Assembly (NCBI RefSeq): GCF_008000895.1
Contig: NZ_CP042823.1
Coordinates: 124,001-188,000, forward strand
Origin: Methylobacterium sp. WL1
Lineage (GTDB): Bacteria > Pseudomonadota > Alphaproteobacteria > Rhizobiales > Beijerinckiaceae
Reading direction: 5' to 3'
DNA: 64,000 bases
The notes under the pieces are model-generated. The model did no database searches and had not been told where the DNA came from. It was given only the letters and a program-made list of their open reading frames with translations. Below are positions 17,108 through 26,585 of the stretch, one piece after another. The translations under genes and the position numbers were made by a program. Position 1 is the stretch's first letter, and each line of letters opens with the position of its first letter.

Positions 17108-19369
17108 ATGCCCGCTGCGCCCGGAGGCCCGCGCCTGCTGCTGCGCCGCCTCCGCGAAGCGATGGCGGAGCCGGTCAGTCCCCAGGCACGCCTCGACCGC
17201 ATCGTCGTCCTGATCGCCGCTAACGTGGTGGCCGAGGTCTGCTCGGTCTACGTCCTGAGGGACGACAACACCCTCGAGTTGTTCGCTACCGAGGGCCTGA
17301 ACCGCGAGGCGGTCCACCAGACGCGCATGAACGCCGACGAGGGCCTCGTCGGCCTGATCGCCCGGACCGCCGAACCGCTCTCCCTCTCGGACGCGCAGAA
17401 CCACCCGGCCTTCTCCTATCGGCCGGAGACGGGCGAGGAGGCGTATCACGCGTTCCTGGGCGTGCCCCTGCTGCGGGCCGGCAACACGCTCGGCGTGCTT
17501 ACCGTCCAGAACCAGACCTACCGGGTCTATTCCGAGGAGGAGATCGAGGCGCTCCAGACGACCGCGATGGTCCTCTCGGAGATGATCGCCTCGGGCGAGC
17601 TGGAGGGCCTGGCGCCGGATGCCGGCACCGCCGCTCGCCGCCCGGTCGTCGCCCGCGGCATCGCGCTGGCGGACGGCATCGGGCTCGGCCACGTCGTGCT
17701 TCACGAGCCGCGCGTGGTGGTGAAGACGCTGATCGCCGAGAACGTCGAGCGCGAGGTCACGCGGCTCGACGCGGCGATCGAGGAGGTCCGCTCCGCCATC
17801 GACGCGCTGGTCGAACGCGGCGACCGGATCGGCACCGCCGAATCGCGCGAGGTGCTGGAGACCGTCCGGATGTTCGCCCACGACAAGGGCTGGCTCCGGC
17901 GGATGCGTGAGGCCGTGGCCTCCGGCCTGACCGCCGAGGCCGCCGTCGAGCGGGTGCAGTCGGACAACCGCGCCCGGATGATGCGCCAGGCGGACCCGTA
18001 CCTGCGCGAGCGCCTGCACGACCTCGACGACCTCGCCAACCGGCTGCTGCGCACCTTGATCGGTCCGGAGGCCGGTGGAGCCGTCATCCTGCCGGAGAAC
18101 GCCATCTTGGTGGCGCGCACCATGGGGCCGGCCGCGCTGCTCGACTACGATTCCTCGACGCTGCGCGGCATCGTCCTGGAGGAGGGCGGTCCCACCAGCC
18201 ACGTCGCCATCGTGGCCCGGGCGCTCGGCATCCCGGCGGTGGGCGAAGTCGAGAACGCCTCCGCCCTGTGCGATGCCGGCGATGCCATCATCGTCGACGG
18301 CGTGGCCGGCGAGATCCACGTCCGGCCCGGCCCCGAGGTCGAGGCGGCCTATGCCGAGATGGTGCGGCTGCGCGCCCGTCGGCAGGAGCAGTATCGGGCC
18401 CTTCGGGACGTCCCGGCCCAGACCCGGGACGGGGTTCGCGTCGGCCTGCAGCTGAATGCCGGCCTGCTGGTCGATTTCAGCCACCTGCACGAGACCGGCG
18501 CCGAGGGCGTCGGCCTATTCCGCACCGAATTGCAGTTCATGGTGGCCCAGCGCATGCCGTCGGCCGCGGAGCAGCAGGAGCTCTACCGCAAGGTGTTTGC
18601 GGCCTCCGCCGGCAAGCCCGTGACGGTCCGCACGCTCGATATCGGCGGCGACAAGATCCTGCCTTACATGGCCAAGCTCGAGGAGGAGAACCCGGCGCTC
18701 GGCTGGCGGGCGATCCGCATCGGCCTCGACCGGCCGGCCCTGCTGCGGATGCAGCTGCGCGCCCTCCTGAAGGCCGCTGACGGCGATCCGCTCAAGATCA
18801 TGTTCCCAATGGTGGCCACCGTGGACGAGTTCGTCCGCGCCCGCGGCATCGTGGAACGCGAGAAGGCCTATCTGCGCCGCCACGGCTACCAGCTCCCCAC
18901 CGAGTGCCGGCTGGGTGCGATGGTCGAGGTGCCCTCGCTGCTGTTCCAGATCGACGAGATCGCGAAGGAAGCCGACTTCCTCTCCGTCGGCTCGAACGAT
19001 CTGATGCAGTTCCTGTTCGCGGTCGACCGCGAGAACCGCCGGGTCGCCGACCGGTTCGACCCGCTCTGCGTCGCGGCCCTGCGGGCGTTCCGGCTGATCG
19101 CCGAGCGGGCCAACGCGGCCGGTTGCCCGGTGACGGTCTGCGGCGAGATCGGCGGCCGGCCGCTCGACGCGATGGCGCTGATCGGCATCGGCTACCGCAG
19201 CCTGTCGATGTCGCCGGCCGCCATCGGCCCGGTCAAGGCGATGGTGCTCAGCCTCGATGCGGCCGCCGTGTCGGAGCTGATCGACGCCGAGATGGCCCGG
19301 ATGCACGACGGCGATTCCCTGCGCCCGGCGCTCACCGCCTTCGCACACGCCCACGGCGTTCCTATCTAA
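17108..19369 (+). CDS. ptsP: Phosphoenolpyruvate-protein phosphotransferase PtsP (enzyme I of the nitrogen PTS)
   Basis: Takes phosphate from PEP and passes it to NPr, feeding the regulatory PTS-Ntr; 753 aa. The start MPAAPGGPRLLLRRLREAMA at 17108 was chosen over GTG 17063 because the family begins there. Domains in order: GAF sensor (about 15-150, IVVLIAANVVAEVCSVYVLR), PTS enzyme I N-terminal domain (about 170-300), swivelling His domain with EEGGPTSHVAIVARALGIPA and active His365, and the PEP-binding barrel (GVGLFRTELQFMVAQ, VTVRTLDIGGDKILPY, SVGSNDLMQFLFAVDRENR, VTVCGEIGGRPLDAM). All catalytic regions are intact. It lies 307 bp after lysC; ACT/GAF-linked nitrogen signalling fits family knowledge. 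Confidence 0.95.
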   Translation: MPAAPGGPRLLLRRLREAMAEPVSPQARLDRIVVLIAANVVAEVCSVYVLRDDNTLELFATEGLNREAVHQTRMNADEGLVGLIARTAEPLSLSDAQNHPAFSYRPETGEEAYHAFLGVPLLRAGNTLGVLTVQNQTYRVYSEEEIEALQTTAMVLSEMIASGELEGLAPDAGTAARRPVVARGIALADGIGLGHVVLHEPRVVVKTLIAENVEREVTRLDAAIEEVRSAIDALVERGDRIGTAESREVLETVRMFAHDKGWLRRMREAVASGLTAEAAVERVQSDNRARMMRQADPYLRERLHDLDDLANRLLRTLIGPEAGGAVILPENAILVARTMGPAALLDYDSSTLRGIVLEEGGPTSHVAIVARALGIPAVGEVENASALCDAGDAIIVDGVAGEIHVRPGPEVEAAYAEMVRLRARRQEQYRALRDVPAQTRDGVRVGLQLNAGLLVDFSHLHETGAEGVGLFRTELQFMVAQRMPSAAEQQELYRKVFAASAGKPVTVRTLDIGGDKILPYMAKLEEENPALGWRAIRIGLDRPALLRMQLRALLKAADGDPLKIMFPMVATVDEFVRARGIVEREKAYLRRHGYQLPTECRLGAMVEVPSLLFQIDEIAKEADFLSVGSNDLMQFLFAVDRENRRVADRFDPLCVAALRAFRLIAERANAAGCPVTVCGEIGGRPLDAMALIGIGYRSLSMSPAAIGPVKAMVLSLDAAAVSELIDAEMARMHDGDSLRPALTAFAHAHGVPI

Positions 19370-19590
19370 CCCGTGATGCCGCTCTTGCCGAAGGTTCGGC
19401 CGGGGTTGTACGGCACAGCCACGACGCTTTCCGTCGGTGCGCTGCGGTTTCCGCGCGCGAAGGGAGGCGGCGTGGGGTGGGCCTCTGTCCTGCCGCGTCG
19501 GTCAACTTTAAGATCCCGCGCTCCCACCCCTGAGACGAGACCACGCCCGGCCTGGAACGTCGTGCGCCAGAACCTGCAGAAACACGGGCG

Positions 19591-20676
19591 ATGATCCCCT
19601 TTCCCACCGAGCGCCTCGACGCCATCCTGGCGCGGCACGAATTCGTCACCGCGCAGCTCGCCACCGGCGAAGGCGAATCCGAGACCGTGATCCAGCTCTC
19701 TCGTGAGCTGTCCGATCTCGATCCCGTGGTGGACGCGATCCACACCTACCGGTCGGCGCTTGCGAACCTGGCGGGCCTGGAGGCGATGATCGACGAGGCC
19801 GGCACCGATCCGGAGATGCGCGCCCTTGCGGCCGAGGAGAAACCGGAGGCCCAGGATCAGCTCGAAGGCGCCTACCGGGCATTGCAGCTCATACTGCTGC
19901 CCAAGGATGCCGCCGACGAGAAGAGCGCGATCCTGGAAGTCCGCGCCGGCACCGGCGGCGACGAGGCGGCACTGTTCGCCGGCGACCTGTTCCGGATGTA
20001 TGCTAAATACGCCGAGTCGAAGGGCTGGCGGGTCGAGGTGATATCCGAGAGCGAGGGCACCGTCGGCGGGTTCCGCGAGGTCGTGGCGGAGGTGAAGGGC
20101 AAGGGCGTGTTCGCGCGCCTGAAGTTCGAGAGCGGCGCGCACCGCGTGCAGCGGGTGCCGAACACCGAGACGCAGGGCCGCATCCACACCTCGGCCGCCA
20201 CCGTGGCGGTGCTACCGGAGGCCGAGGAGGTCGACATCGTCGTCAACGACGCCGACCTGAAGATCGATACGATGCGGGCCCAGGGCGCCGGCGGCCAGCA
20301 CGTCAACAAGACGGAATCGGCAATCCGCATCACCCACCTGCCCACCGGTATCGTGGTCTTCGTCCAGGAGGAGCGGTCGCAGCACAAGAACCGCGCCCGG
20401 GCGATGTCGCTGCTGCGCGCCCGGCTCTACGACGCCGAGCGGACCGCAAAGGATTCCGCCCGTGCCGCCGACCGGCGGGCGCAGGTCGGGTCCGGCGACC
20501 GCAGCGAGCGCATCCGGACCTATAATTTCCCCCAAGGGCGGGTGACCGACCACCGCATCAACCTGACCCTCTACAAGCTGGAGGAGGTCATGGCCGGCAC
20601 CGCGCTGGACGAGGTGGTGGACGCGCTCATCACCGAGCATCAGGCCGAGTTGCTGGCCGCCGAAGGCATGGCCTGA
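19591..20676 (+). CDS. prfA: Peptide chain release factor 1
   Basis: Class I release factor that reads UAA and UAG in the ribosomal A site and triggers hydrolysis; 361 aa, normal length. The codon-reading tripeptide P-x-T appears as [13 protein letters not shown]. The catalytic GGQ lies in [20 protein letters not shown], with its Gln the target of PrmC. The domain 1 segment [20 protein letters not shown] and the C-terminal [20 protein letters not shown] are typical. prmC starts nine bases downstream, so substrate and modifying enzyme are in one operon. This genome therefore has an ordinary UAG-terminating factor, relevant to the amber-interrupted gene at 3980. Confidence 0.97.
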   Translation: MIPFPTERLDAILARHEFVTAQLATGEGESETVIQLSRELSDLDPVVDAIHTYRSALANLAGLEAMIDEAGTDPEMRALAAEEKPEAQDQLEGAYRALQLILLPKDAADEKSAILEVRAGTGGDEAALFAGDLFRMYAKYAESKGWRVEVISESEGTVGGFREVVAEVKGKGVFARLKFESGAHRVQRVPNTETQGRIHTSAATVAVLPEAEEVDIVVNDADLKIDTMRAQGAGGQHVNKTESAIRITHLPTGIVVFVQEERSQHKNRARAMSLLRARLYDAERTAKDSARAADRRAQVGSGDRSERIRTYNFPQGRVTDHRINLTLYKLEEVMAGTALDEVVDALITEHQAELLAAEGMA

Positions 20677-20684
20677 GCGGCGGC

Positions 20685-21578
20685 GTGATCGCGGGAACGA
20701 GCCGGGGCCTATCGCGGCGGGAGGCCCTGCGTCGGGGAACCACCCTGCTCAGCTCCGGCGGCAACGCGGAAGCCGCGGGGGACGCGCGCTTCCTCCTGCT
20801 GGGCCTGCTCGACCTCGACGTGCGCGACCTCCTTCTCGACGGGGACCGGATTCTCGACGCGCAGGCTGGCGACGCCCTCGACGCGGCTTTCGCGCGGCGG
20901 CTCGCCGGCGAGCCCGTGGCCCGCATCCTGGGCGCCTGGGAGTTCTGGGGCCTGCCATTCAGGCTGGCGCCCGAAACCCTGGTTCCGCGTCCCGATACCG
21001 AGACCCTGGTGGCGGCGGCGCTCGCCTGCGCTCCGGACCGGGCGGCACCACTCCGGTGCCTCGACCTCGGCACCGGCTCTGGCTGTATCCTGGTGGCGCT
21101 CCTGAGCGAGCTGCCGCAGGCCAACGGGCTCGGCCTCGACCGGTCACCGGCAGCCCTGCGCATCGCCCGGCACAACGCGGTCGCCAACGGGGTCGGCGGC
21201 CGGGCGGCCTTCGCGGCGGGGGATTGGTGCGACGCCCTCCGGGGCGGCTTCGACCTTGTGGTTTCGAACCCGCCCTACATCGTCCGCCACGTCATCCAGC
21301 ACCTCGACCGGGACGTGCGGCTGCACGATCCCCACGCCGCTCTCGATGGTGGGCCGGATGGGCTCGACGCCTACAGACGGATCCTCGATGGGGTCCGGGA
21401 CGCCGCGCTGCTGGCGCCGGGCGGACGGCTGCTGCTCGAGATCGGGTACGATCAGGCCGAGGCGGTGCGAACGCTTGGACGCGGTGCCGGCTACGCCGAC
21501 CTGGGGCTCAGGCGCGATCTGGCGGGCCACGATCGCGTCCTGACATTCGGCCTTCCATTCGGCCACACGGATGCCTAG
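20685..21578 (+). CDS. prmC: Release factor glutamine methyltransferase
   Basis: N5-methylates the GGQ glutamine of release factors using SAM; 297 aa. Start is GTG at 20685, eight bases after the prfA stop, implying coupling. The N-terminal helical domain includes DARFLLLGLLDLDVRDLLLD. The insert motif GAWEFWGLPFRLAPETLVPR with RPDTE is characteristic. CLDLGTGSGCILVALLSELP binds SAM, and VVSNPPYIVRHVIQHLDRDV carries the NPPY glutamine-binding motif. The C-terminal LLLEIGYDQAEAVRTL closes the domain. Confidence 0.95.
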   Translation: MIAGTSRGLSRREALRRGTTLLSSGGNAEAAGDARFLLLGLLDLDVRDLLLDGDRILDAQAGDALDAAFARRLAGEPVARILGAWEFWGLPFRLAPETLVPRPDTETLVAAALACAPDRAAPLRCLDLGTGSGCILVALLSELPQANGLGLDRSPAALRIARHNAVANGVGGRAAFAAGDWCDALRGGFDLVVSNPPYIVRHVIQHLDRDVRLHDPHAALDGGPDGLDAYRRILDGVRDAALLAPGGRLLLEIGYDQAEAVRTLGRGAGYADLGLRRDLAGHDRVLTFGLPFGHTDA

Positions 21579-21974
21579 ATCCGCGACGACGATCGGTGGG
21601 CTGAGAAAATGCTTGTTGCATCTCCCGGGGAACGCTAGAGTCCGTTTGAAGGTCGCGAACGGTTCGTTAAGACGGACGATTATACGGTCGGCAACGATCG
21701 CAGGTCCCCGCCCGGTTCGCTGATCCCCCGTATTGTTGGACTTGAGCGCGCGTGCGACTGCGCGTCAGTTCGACAACACTCGAACCTGACAATCGACTGG
21801 TTTCTGGCGTCTGTGCCCGGACGCGCGGTGCGAGGGATGGTCAGGCGAACGCGCGGACCGTGAGGCGGTCGACCGTGCGGCTTCACCGGGTGCATTTGGC
21901 CGGAGCGCGTCTGAAGATCGACGCCGGACGCCCCGAAGAACGTCGTTTGCGTGAACGAGGGTCACTGAAGACCG
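21579..21974 (+). promoter_or_regulatory. Leader region between prmC and DUF4167 gene, with a candidate promoter at 21613-21641
   Basis: 396 bp without a supported gene. TTGTTG at 21613-21618, a 17-base spacer and TAGAGT at 21636-21641 form a reasonable sigma-70 promoter pointing to the DUF4167 gene, which would have a leader of about 320 bases. The sequence is less GC-rich than its neighbours. No riboswitch was recognised. Confidence 0.4.
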
Positions 21975-23172
21975 ATGAGACCAAACCAGAATCGACGGAT
22001 GCGCGGCCGTAACCGGCCGAAAGGTCCGAATCCGCTGACGCGCTCTTACGAATCCAACGGCCCCGACGTCAAAATCCGCGGCACGGCGCAACACATCGCC
22101 GACAAGTACGCGCAGCTCGCCCGCGACGCGCAGGCGGCCGGCGATCCCGTAGCGGCCGAAAACTATTTCCAGCACGGCGAACACTATTTCCGGATCGTAT
22201 CCGGCGCCCAGGAGCAGACTCGGCCGACGAATACCGGTGGATATGCCAGCCGCGCCTACGACGACGAGATGGACGAGGGTGACGACGAGGGCCAGGGCAA
22301 CGGCGCGTCGCAGAACGGCCAGCCCTACAATGGCTACGACGACGGCGACCCGGGTCAGCAGCCCCAGCCCTACGAGATGCGGCAGGACCTGAACCAGCAG
22401 CAGGACGGTCGTCAGCAGCAGGGCCGCGATCGCTTCCAGAACCGGGACCAGCGGCGCTTCGACAACAATGGTCGCCAGGATTACCGGCGCCAGGATCAGC
22501 CCCGGCAGGATTACCAGCGGCAGGATTCCCCGCGGCAGGACTATCAGCAGCGTCCCGACTACCGGCAGGATCGGCAGGACACCCGCCAGGATAATCGGCA
22601 GGACAGCCGGCAAGAGAACCGCCAAGACACCCGCCAGGACGGACGGCAGGATTACGGCCGCCAGGATTACCGGCAGGAGACGCGCCAGGAGACACGGCAG
22701 GACGCCCGCGGCGATCAGAACCGCTACGAGTCCGGCCGGTCCGAGACCGCGCGTGCGGAGCCCCGGCAGCAGGAGAGCCGCCAGGAAACTCGCCAGGACG
22801 CCCGCCAGGACGCCCGCCAGGATACCCGCTCCGACGAGCGTCAGCCGCGCCGGAGCGAACCCAGGGGCGAGGCGGTCGCTCGCAGCGAGACGCCCCGTCA
22901 GGCCGAGCCCGCGCCCGTCGCGAGCGTCGCCGCGAGGCCGCTCCGGCTCCGGTCACGGCGGAGGATCCGGCGAGCCTGCCGGCGTTCCTGATGACGCCGC
23001 CCCGTCCGGTGGCGGCCACGACTCCCGTCGAGCAGCCGGCGGTCCCGGCCCCGAGGCCGCAGCCGAGGAGGCGCCCGTGAAGCCGCGCCGCCGTCGCCGG
23101 CCGCGCTTCGAGGGAATCGCCCCGGAAGAGGGCGAGGCCCGCGCACCCGCCGAGGACGCCCCGACCGAGTGA
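21975..23172 (+). pseudogene. DUF4167 domain-containing protein, reading frame broken twice near its 3' end
   Basis: Conserved Rhizobiales protein of unknown function. The intact 5' part starts MRPNQNRRMRGRNRPKGPNP and contains the whole DUF4167 domain (about 10-85: KIRGTAQHIADKYAQLARDA, AENYFQHGEHYFRIVSGAQE). A long Gln/Arg/Asp-rich low-complexity region follows. The first frame ends at 22991 in an abnormal tail. Family-like sequence instead continues in a second frame from about 22922 (EDPASLPAFLMTPPRPVAAT), and from about 23050 in a third (EEAPVKPRRRRRPRFEGIAP) to the stop at 23172. Each switch equals one missing base, in GC-rich short repeats. Either two indels or sequencing errors; the N-terminal domain would still be made. 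Confidence 0.8.
22381..22857 (+). repeat. Degenerate RQD/RQE-encoding tandem repeat inside DUF4167 gene
   Basis: The stretch is built of imperfect 9-12 base units around CGCCAGGAC or CGGCAGGAT, encoding runs such as RQDTRQDNRQDSRQENRQ. Unit length varies, so copies drift in register. The translated segment is disordered, highly charged and polar. Such repeats are prone to slippage. Confidence 0.85.
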
Positions 23173-23196
23173 GGCGGAACGCCGACGCCACCTGAG

Positions 23197-23228
23197 AAAG
23201 CCGTCCCGGGACACCGGGGCGGCTTTTT
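23197..23228 (+). terminator. Rho-independent terminator after DUF4167 gene
   Basis: AAAGCCGTCCCGG (23197-23209) pairs with CCGGGGCGGCTTT (23214-23226) with one G-T wobble and a 4-base loop, followed by TT. It lies 24 bases after the stop at 23172, which supports 23172 rather than 22991 as the ancestral gene end. Confidence 0.85.
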
Positions 23229-23278
23229 GCATGGGTCATGCTGGTCGGTTGGCACCCTCAGTTGATGATCGCTCTCCA

Positions 23279-23367
23279 TCGTCGCGCGCGCTGAAGCAGT
23301 CCAGTGAGGCGCCACTTTCGCGAATCATGTGATGCCCTGGCTTGCTTCGCTCCGCTCGCAACGACGG
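23279..23367. repeat. Dispersed palindromic intergenic repeat (REP-like)
   Basis: The right arm GGCTTGCTTCGCTCCGCTCG continuing into CAACGACGG matches the type of intergenic repeat widespread in Rhizobiales genomes. A degenerate left arm (CGTCGCGCGCGCTGAAGCAG) lies about 60 bases upstream. It sits between convergent genes. Recognition is from memory of the pattern, with no copy-number evidence from this window. Confidence 0.5.
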
Positions 23368-23396
23368 TGAGCGGGGACTGTCGGCTCGCAAACGGA

Positions 23397-24152
23397 TCAG
23401 GCCCGGGCGGCCCGCCAGTCCGGGTAGGCATGGATCTGGTGGATCAGCCGGTGGCGTCGGCCGATTTCGCCGAACGGCGCGATCTCCCAGTCCCAAACCT
23501 GGACTGGCGGCGGCAGAGCCACCCCGAACATCAGGTCTAGGCTGTCGGTCACCCGCCCGGCCCGGTCCTCCACACGCTGCACGATGTCGGTGACCAGGCA
23601 GACCCGCGCGGTCCCGGATGCGAGCCGGTCCAGGGCCGCGAGATGAGTCTCGACGATCTGGGTGCCCAGTTGCGGCGGCGCCTCACGGCCCCGCGCTTCG
23701 TGAGCTTCGATCGGAACGATCGGGAGCTGCGACAGCAGGTTGGCCGACACGATCAGGTCGGCGGACGCACAGACCTCGGCAAGGCCTGGATCGCCCAAGC
23801 CCGCGCTGATCTCCGCGGTCACCAGGGCGACGTTGCGGTGTCGGCGGGCGGTGAGCCGTGCCGGCCAGGGATGGACGGCGTCCACCAGAGACACCCGGTC
23901 GAACAGGTCCGCGAGGGCCTTGAGCGGGACGTCGTCAAGGAGCCCGGACCCGAGCACCACCACCGACCCGCGCCCGGCCGTCGCCTCGGCGGCGGCGATG
24001 ATCACGCCGCGCGCCCGGGTCAGGTGCGGCGCCCAGGCCGCGCGGCAGCGGCGGGACCGGGCGTGGAGACGGCCGCTCTGGCGGACATAGCCGAGGCGGC
24101 GCAGGCGCAACGGCGCGGGATTGACCAGCGACAGCGCCCACTCGAACAGCAT
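23397..24152 (-). CDS. Hypothetical protein with SAM-methyltransferase-like N-terminal motif
   Basis: 251 aa; I do not recognise a named family. The segment GRGSVVVLGSGLLDDVPLKA (about residues 60-80) resembles a glycine-rich SAM-binding loop. RVSLVDAVHPWPARLTARRH gives an acidic residue after the second strand, and ADLIVSANLLSQLPIVPIEA resembles a motif IV region. The end WDWEIAPFGEIGRRHRLIHQ is also strongly patterned. The fold looks Rossmann-like but no catalytic signature identifies a substrate. It lies 10 bases after the rlmE stop on the same strand, so it is the last gene of a Ppx-RlmE-unknown operon. A role near RNA or stringent metabolism is only suggested by context. Confidence 0.75.
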   Translation of the reverse strand: MLFEWALSLVNPAPLRLRRLGYVRQSGRLHARSRRCRAAWAPHLTRARGVIIAAAEATAGRGSVVVLGSGLLDDVPLKALADLFDRVSLVDAVHPWPARLTARRHRNVALVTAEISAGLGDPGLAEVCASADLIVSANLLSQLPIVPIEAHEARGREAPPQLGTQIVETHLAALDRLASGTARVCLVTDIVQRVEDRAGRVTDSLDLMFGVALPPPVQVWDWEIAPFGEIGRRHRLIHQIHAYPDWRAARA

Positions 24153-24162
24153 CGGGGGAGGT

Positions 24163-24891
24163 TCAGGCCTCGTCGGCCGCCGCGGCCGCCCGCGCCGCGA
24201 CGCTGCGATAGCCAGTCGCGAGCACGTAGAGCTCGCTGGAATCGGACCGGCTTGCCGCCGGCTTCACGTGGCGCACCGCCGTGAAGTCTCGCTTCAGGTC
24301 GGCCAGCAGGGCGTTCTCTGTGCCGCCCTGCAGCACCTTGGCGAGGTAGGCGCCGCCTGGGGCCAGGATCTCGCGGGCGAACTCGGCCGCGGTCTCGGCC
24401 AGGCCGATGATCCGCAGGTGGTCGGTCTTCTTGTGACCGGTGGCGTTGGCGGCCATGTCGGACAGGACGAGGTCGGCCGGGCCGCCGAGCAGCGTGGTCA
24501 GCTTCACCGGTGCCTCGGGATCCAGGAAGTCGAGGGTGATGAACTCGACGTTCGGCATCGGCTCGATCTCAAGGAGGTCGATGCCGACGACGCGGCCCGT
24601 CGTCCCCACGATCCGGGCCGCCACCTGCGACCAGCCGCCCGGCGCTGCCCCGAGGTCGACCACCCGCTGGCCGGGCTTGAGCAGCTTGTAGCGCTCATCG
24701 ATCTCGATGAGCTTGTAGGCCGCGCGGGAGCGATAGCCCTCGCGCTTGGCCCGGGCCACATAGGGATCGTTGAGCTGGCGCTCCAGCCACCGCTTCTGCG
24801 ACAGCGTCCGGCCGCGGCCGGTCTTCACCCGCTGCTTCAGGTCGCCGCGCACGCCGCCCGTGGAGCCCGCGCCCCCGCGCCGGTCCGTCAT
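24163..24891 (-). CDS. rlmE: 23S rRNA (uridine 2552-2'-O)-methyltransferase RlmE (RrmJ/FtsJ)
   Basis: Methylates the ribose of U2552 in the A loop of 23S rRNA; 242 aa, slightly long because of a basic Gly-rich N-terminal tail ([20 protein letters not shown]). The domain starts [40 protein letters not shown] gives the first catalytic Lys. [20 protein letters not shown] binds SAM, and [20 protein letters not shown] carries the catalytic Asp. [15 protein letters not shown] supplies the second Lys, and [15 protein letters not shown] the Glu, completing the K-D-K-E set. It begins 10 bases after the Ppx/GppA stop. Confidence 0.95.
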   Translation of the reverse strand: MTDRRGGAGSTGGVRGDLKQRVKTGRGRTLSQKRWLERQLNDPYVARAKREGYRSRAAYKLIEIDERYKLLKPGQRVVDLGAAPGGWSQVAARIVGTTGRVVGIDLLEIEPMPNVEFITLDFLDPEAPVKLTTLLGGPADLVLSDMAANATGHKKTDHLRIIGLAETAAEFAREILAPGGAYLAKVLQGGTENALLADLKRDFTAVRHVKPAASRSDSSELYVLATGYRSVAARAAAAADEA

Positions 24892-24901
24892 CGTGGTGTC
24901 C

Positions 24902-25984
24902 TCATCGGACGGCCTTCCGGTTCCAGACGCCGTCCTCCCGCATCATGTTCATCAACAATCCTTCGCGCAGGCCCCTGTCGGCGATGCGCAGGCGCTCGGA
25001 CGGGAAGGCCCGCCGGATCGCCTCCAGGATCGCGCAGCCCGCGAGTACCAGATCCGCGCGATCGCGTCCGATGCAGGGATTGTCGGCCCGCTGCTCCAGC
25101 CGCGTGTCGAGCAGATCGTCGATGGCCGCGGAGACCTCATGGTCGCTCATCCACAGGCCGTCCACCCGCCGCCGCTCGTAGCGGGCCAGCCGCAAATGCA
25201 TGGCGGCGATCGTGGTCACCGTGCCGGACGTGCCGAGCAGGTGGAAATGCGGGGCCGTGGCCGCCGCCGCCGCCCGGATCGCGAAGGCGGACAGCTTTTC
25301 CGCCACCTCCTCGACCATGCCCTCGAACATCCGCCGGGTCACCTCGGCGCCGCCATGGCGTTCGGCCAGGGTGACGACGCCGACCGGCAGGGAATCCCAA
25401 GCGCGGATCCGCAGAGTCGGGTCGGTGGACGGGTTGGCCGCCTCGCCGTCGAGCCACGCGATCTCGGTGGAGCCGCCGCCGATGTCGAAGATCACCACGG
25501 ATTCCGCGTCCGGGTCGGCGAGCGCCGCGCAGCCCGTCACCGCGAGATACGCCTCGGTCTGCCGGTCGACGATCTCGAGGTCGAGGCCGACGCCCCGGCG
25601 GACGCGCTCGACGAAGGCCGCGCCGTTCACCGCGAGGCGGCATGCTTCCGTGGCGATTACCTTGGCCCGGCGGACGCCCCGGGCCTGCATCTTGGTCCGG
25701 CAGATCCGCAGGGCCTCGACGGTGCGCTCGATCGCGGCGTCGTTGAGACGGTCCGAGGTGCCCAGTCCCTCGCCGAGGCGGACGATGCGCGAGAAGGCGT
25801 CGATCACCCGGAAACCGCTGAAGGTCGGCTCGGCGATAAGAAGGCGGCAATTGTTGGTGCCGAGATCCAGCGCCGCGTAGGCGACGCGTCGTCTGTCACG
25901 GCCCGGCGACGGGGCCGTCGGCTGGAGCGGCACTGCGCCGGCCGACGTGCGGGACGGCGCGGCCGCAGCGGTCTCGTCCCTCAT
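24902..25984 (-). CDS. Ppx/GppA phosphatase family protein (exopolyphosphatase / pppGpp phosphohydrolase)
   Basis: 360 aa member of the actin-like ASKHA superfamily that hydrolyses polyphosphate or pppGpp. [20 protein letters not shown] is the first phosphate-binding loop, [20 protein letters not shown] follows, [20 protein letters not shown] is the second loop, and [16 protein letters not shown] the adenosine-side loop. Only the N-terminal two ASKHA domains are present. The HD domain of long Ppx proteins is missing, giving the short form common in alphaproteobacteria. Which substrate it prefers cannot be read from sequence. First gene of an operon with rlmE. Confidence 0.9.
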   Translation of the reverse strand: MRDETAAAAPSRTSAGAVPLQPTAPSPGRDRRRVAYAALDLGTNNCRLLIAEPTFSGFRVIDAFSRIVRLGEGLGTSDRLNDAAIERTVEALRICRTKMQARGVRRAKVIATEACRLAVNGAAFVERVRRGVGLDLEIVDRQTEAYLAVTGCAALADPDAESVVIFDIGGGSTEIAWLDGEAANPSTDPTLRIRAWDSLPVGVVTLAERHGGAEVTRRMFEGMVEEVAEKLSAFAIRAAAAATAPHFHLLGTSGTVTTIAAMHLRLARYERRRVDGLWMSDHEVSAAIDDLLDTRLEQRADNPCIGRDRADLVLAGCAILEAIRRAFPSERLRIADRGLREGLLMNMMREDGVWNRKAVR

Positions 25985-26111
25985 CGGCGCGGCCGTCGGT
26001 CCTTCGGGTCAGCCAGAAGCGTCGCGCTCGGCCATTCTTGATGGAAGACCCTACAGGGTCGGTCGGGAACTGCAATGTCCGATCGTCGCGACCCACCTTA
26101 GGCCGCGGTCG

Positions 26112-26585
26112 TCATGCGACTGCCTTCATGGCGCCCGACCGGCGCGGGATCGGACGCAGCAGGCTCTTGACCTGGGAATAGGGGCGGGGCCGGTTGATCA
26201 CCTCGTCGAGCCGCGACCACAGGGTCTTCGGCGAGAATGGCTTGGCGATGATCTCGTTGACCCCCAGCGCGACGGCGCGGTCGACCACGTTCCGGCGCGG
26301 CTGGGCCAGCATCAGGATGATCGGGATGGTCGGGCAGGGGGAGGTCGTGGGCGTGCGCGCGAGCCGGATGAACTCTTCCCCGGACAGGATCGACAGGTCC
26401 CAGTCGATGATGCTGATGTCGGGCTTGCTCTCGGCCAGCACGCCCAGCGCCTCGGCGCCGTCCGGCGCCTCCAGCACGCGCTTGATGCCGACGCGCATGA
26501 GCATGTCGCGCACGATTCGCCGGATGTAGAGACTCTCATCGACCACGAGGGCCGAAAGATCGGGGAAGGTCGGAGTCGCGATCAT
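26112..26585 (-). CDS. Single-domain response regulator (CheY-like receiver)
   Basis: 157 aa. Receiver fold: LSALVVDESLYIRRIVRDML (acidic pocket reduced to Asp16-Glu17), phosphoacceptor Asp61 in DISIIDWDLSILSGEEF, and the conserved Lys in NEIIAKPFSPKTLWSRL. No output domain follows; the last 35 residues are a basic tail (KSLLRPIPRRSGAMK). It is not next to a histidine kinase or che genes, so its partner is elsewhere. Motor, kinase-relay or transcription-partner roles are all possible. Divergent from the cold-shock gene. Confidence 0.88.
   Translation of the reverse strand: MIATPTFPDLSALVVDESLYIRRIVRDMLMRVGIKRVLEAPDGAEALGVLAESKPDISIIDWDLSILSGEEFIRLARTPTTSPCPTIPIILMLAQPRRNVVDRAVALGVNEIIAKPFSPKTLWSRLDEVINRPRPYSQVKSLLRPIPRRSGAMKAVA

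Noticed and set aside
16967..18490. 507-codon minus-strand frame opposite ptsP
   Set aside because: Composition is typical of GC shadow frames; ptsP on the plus strand is unmistakable.
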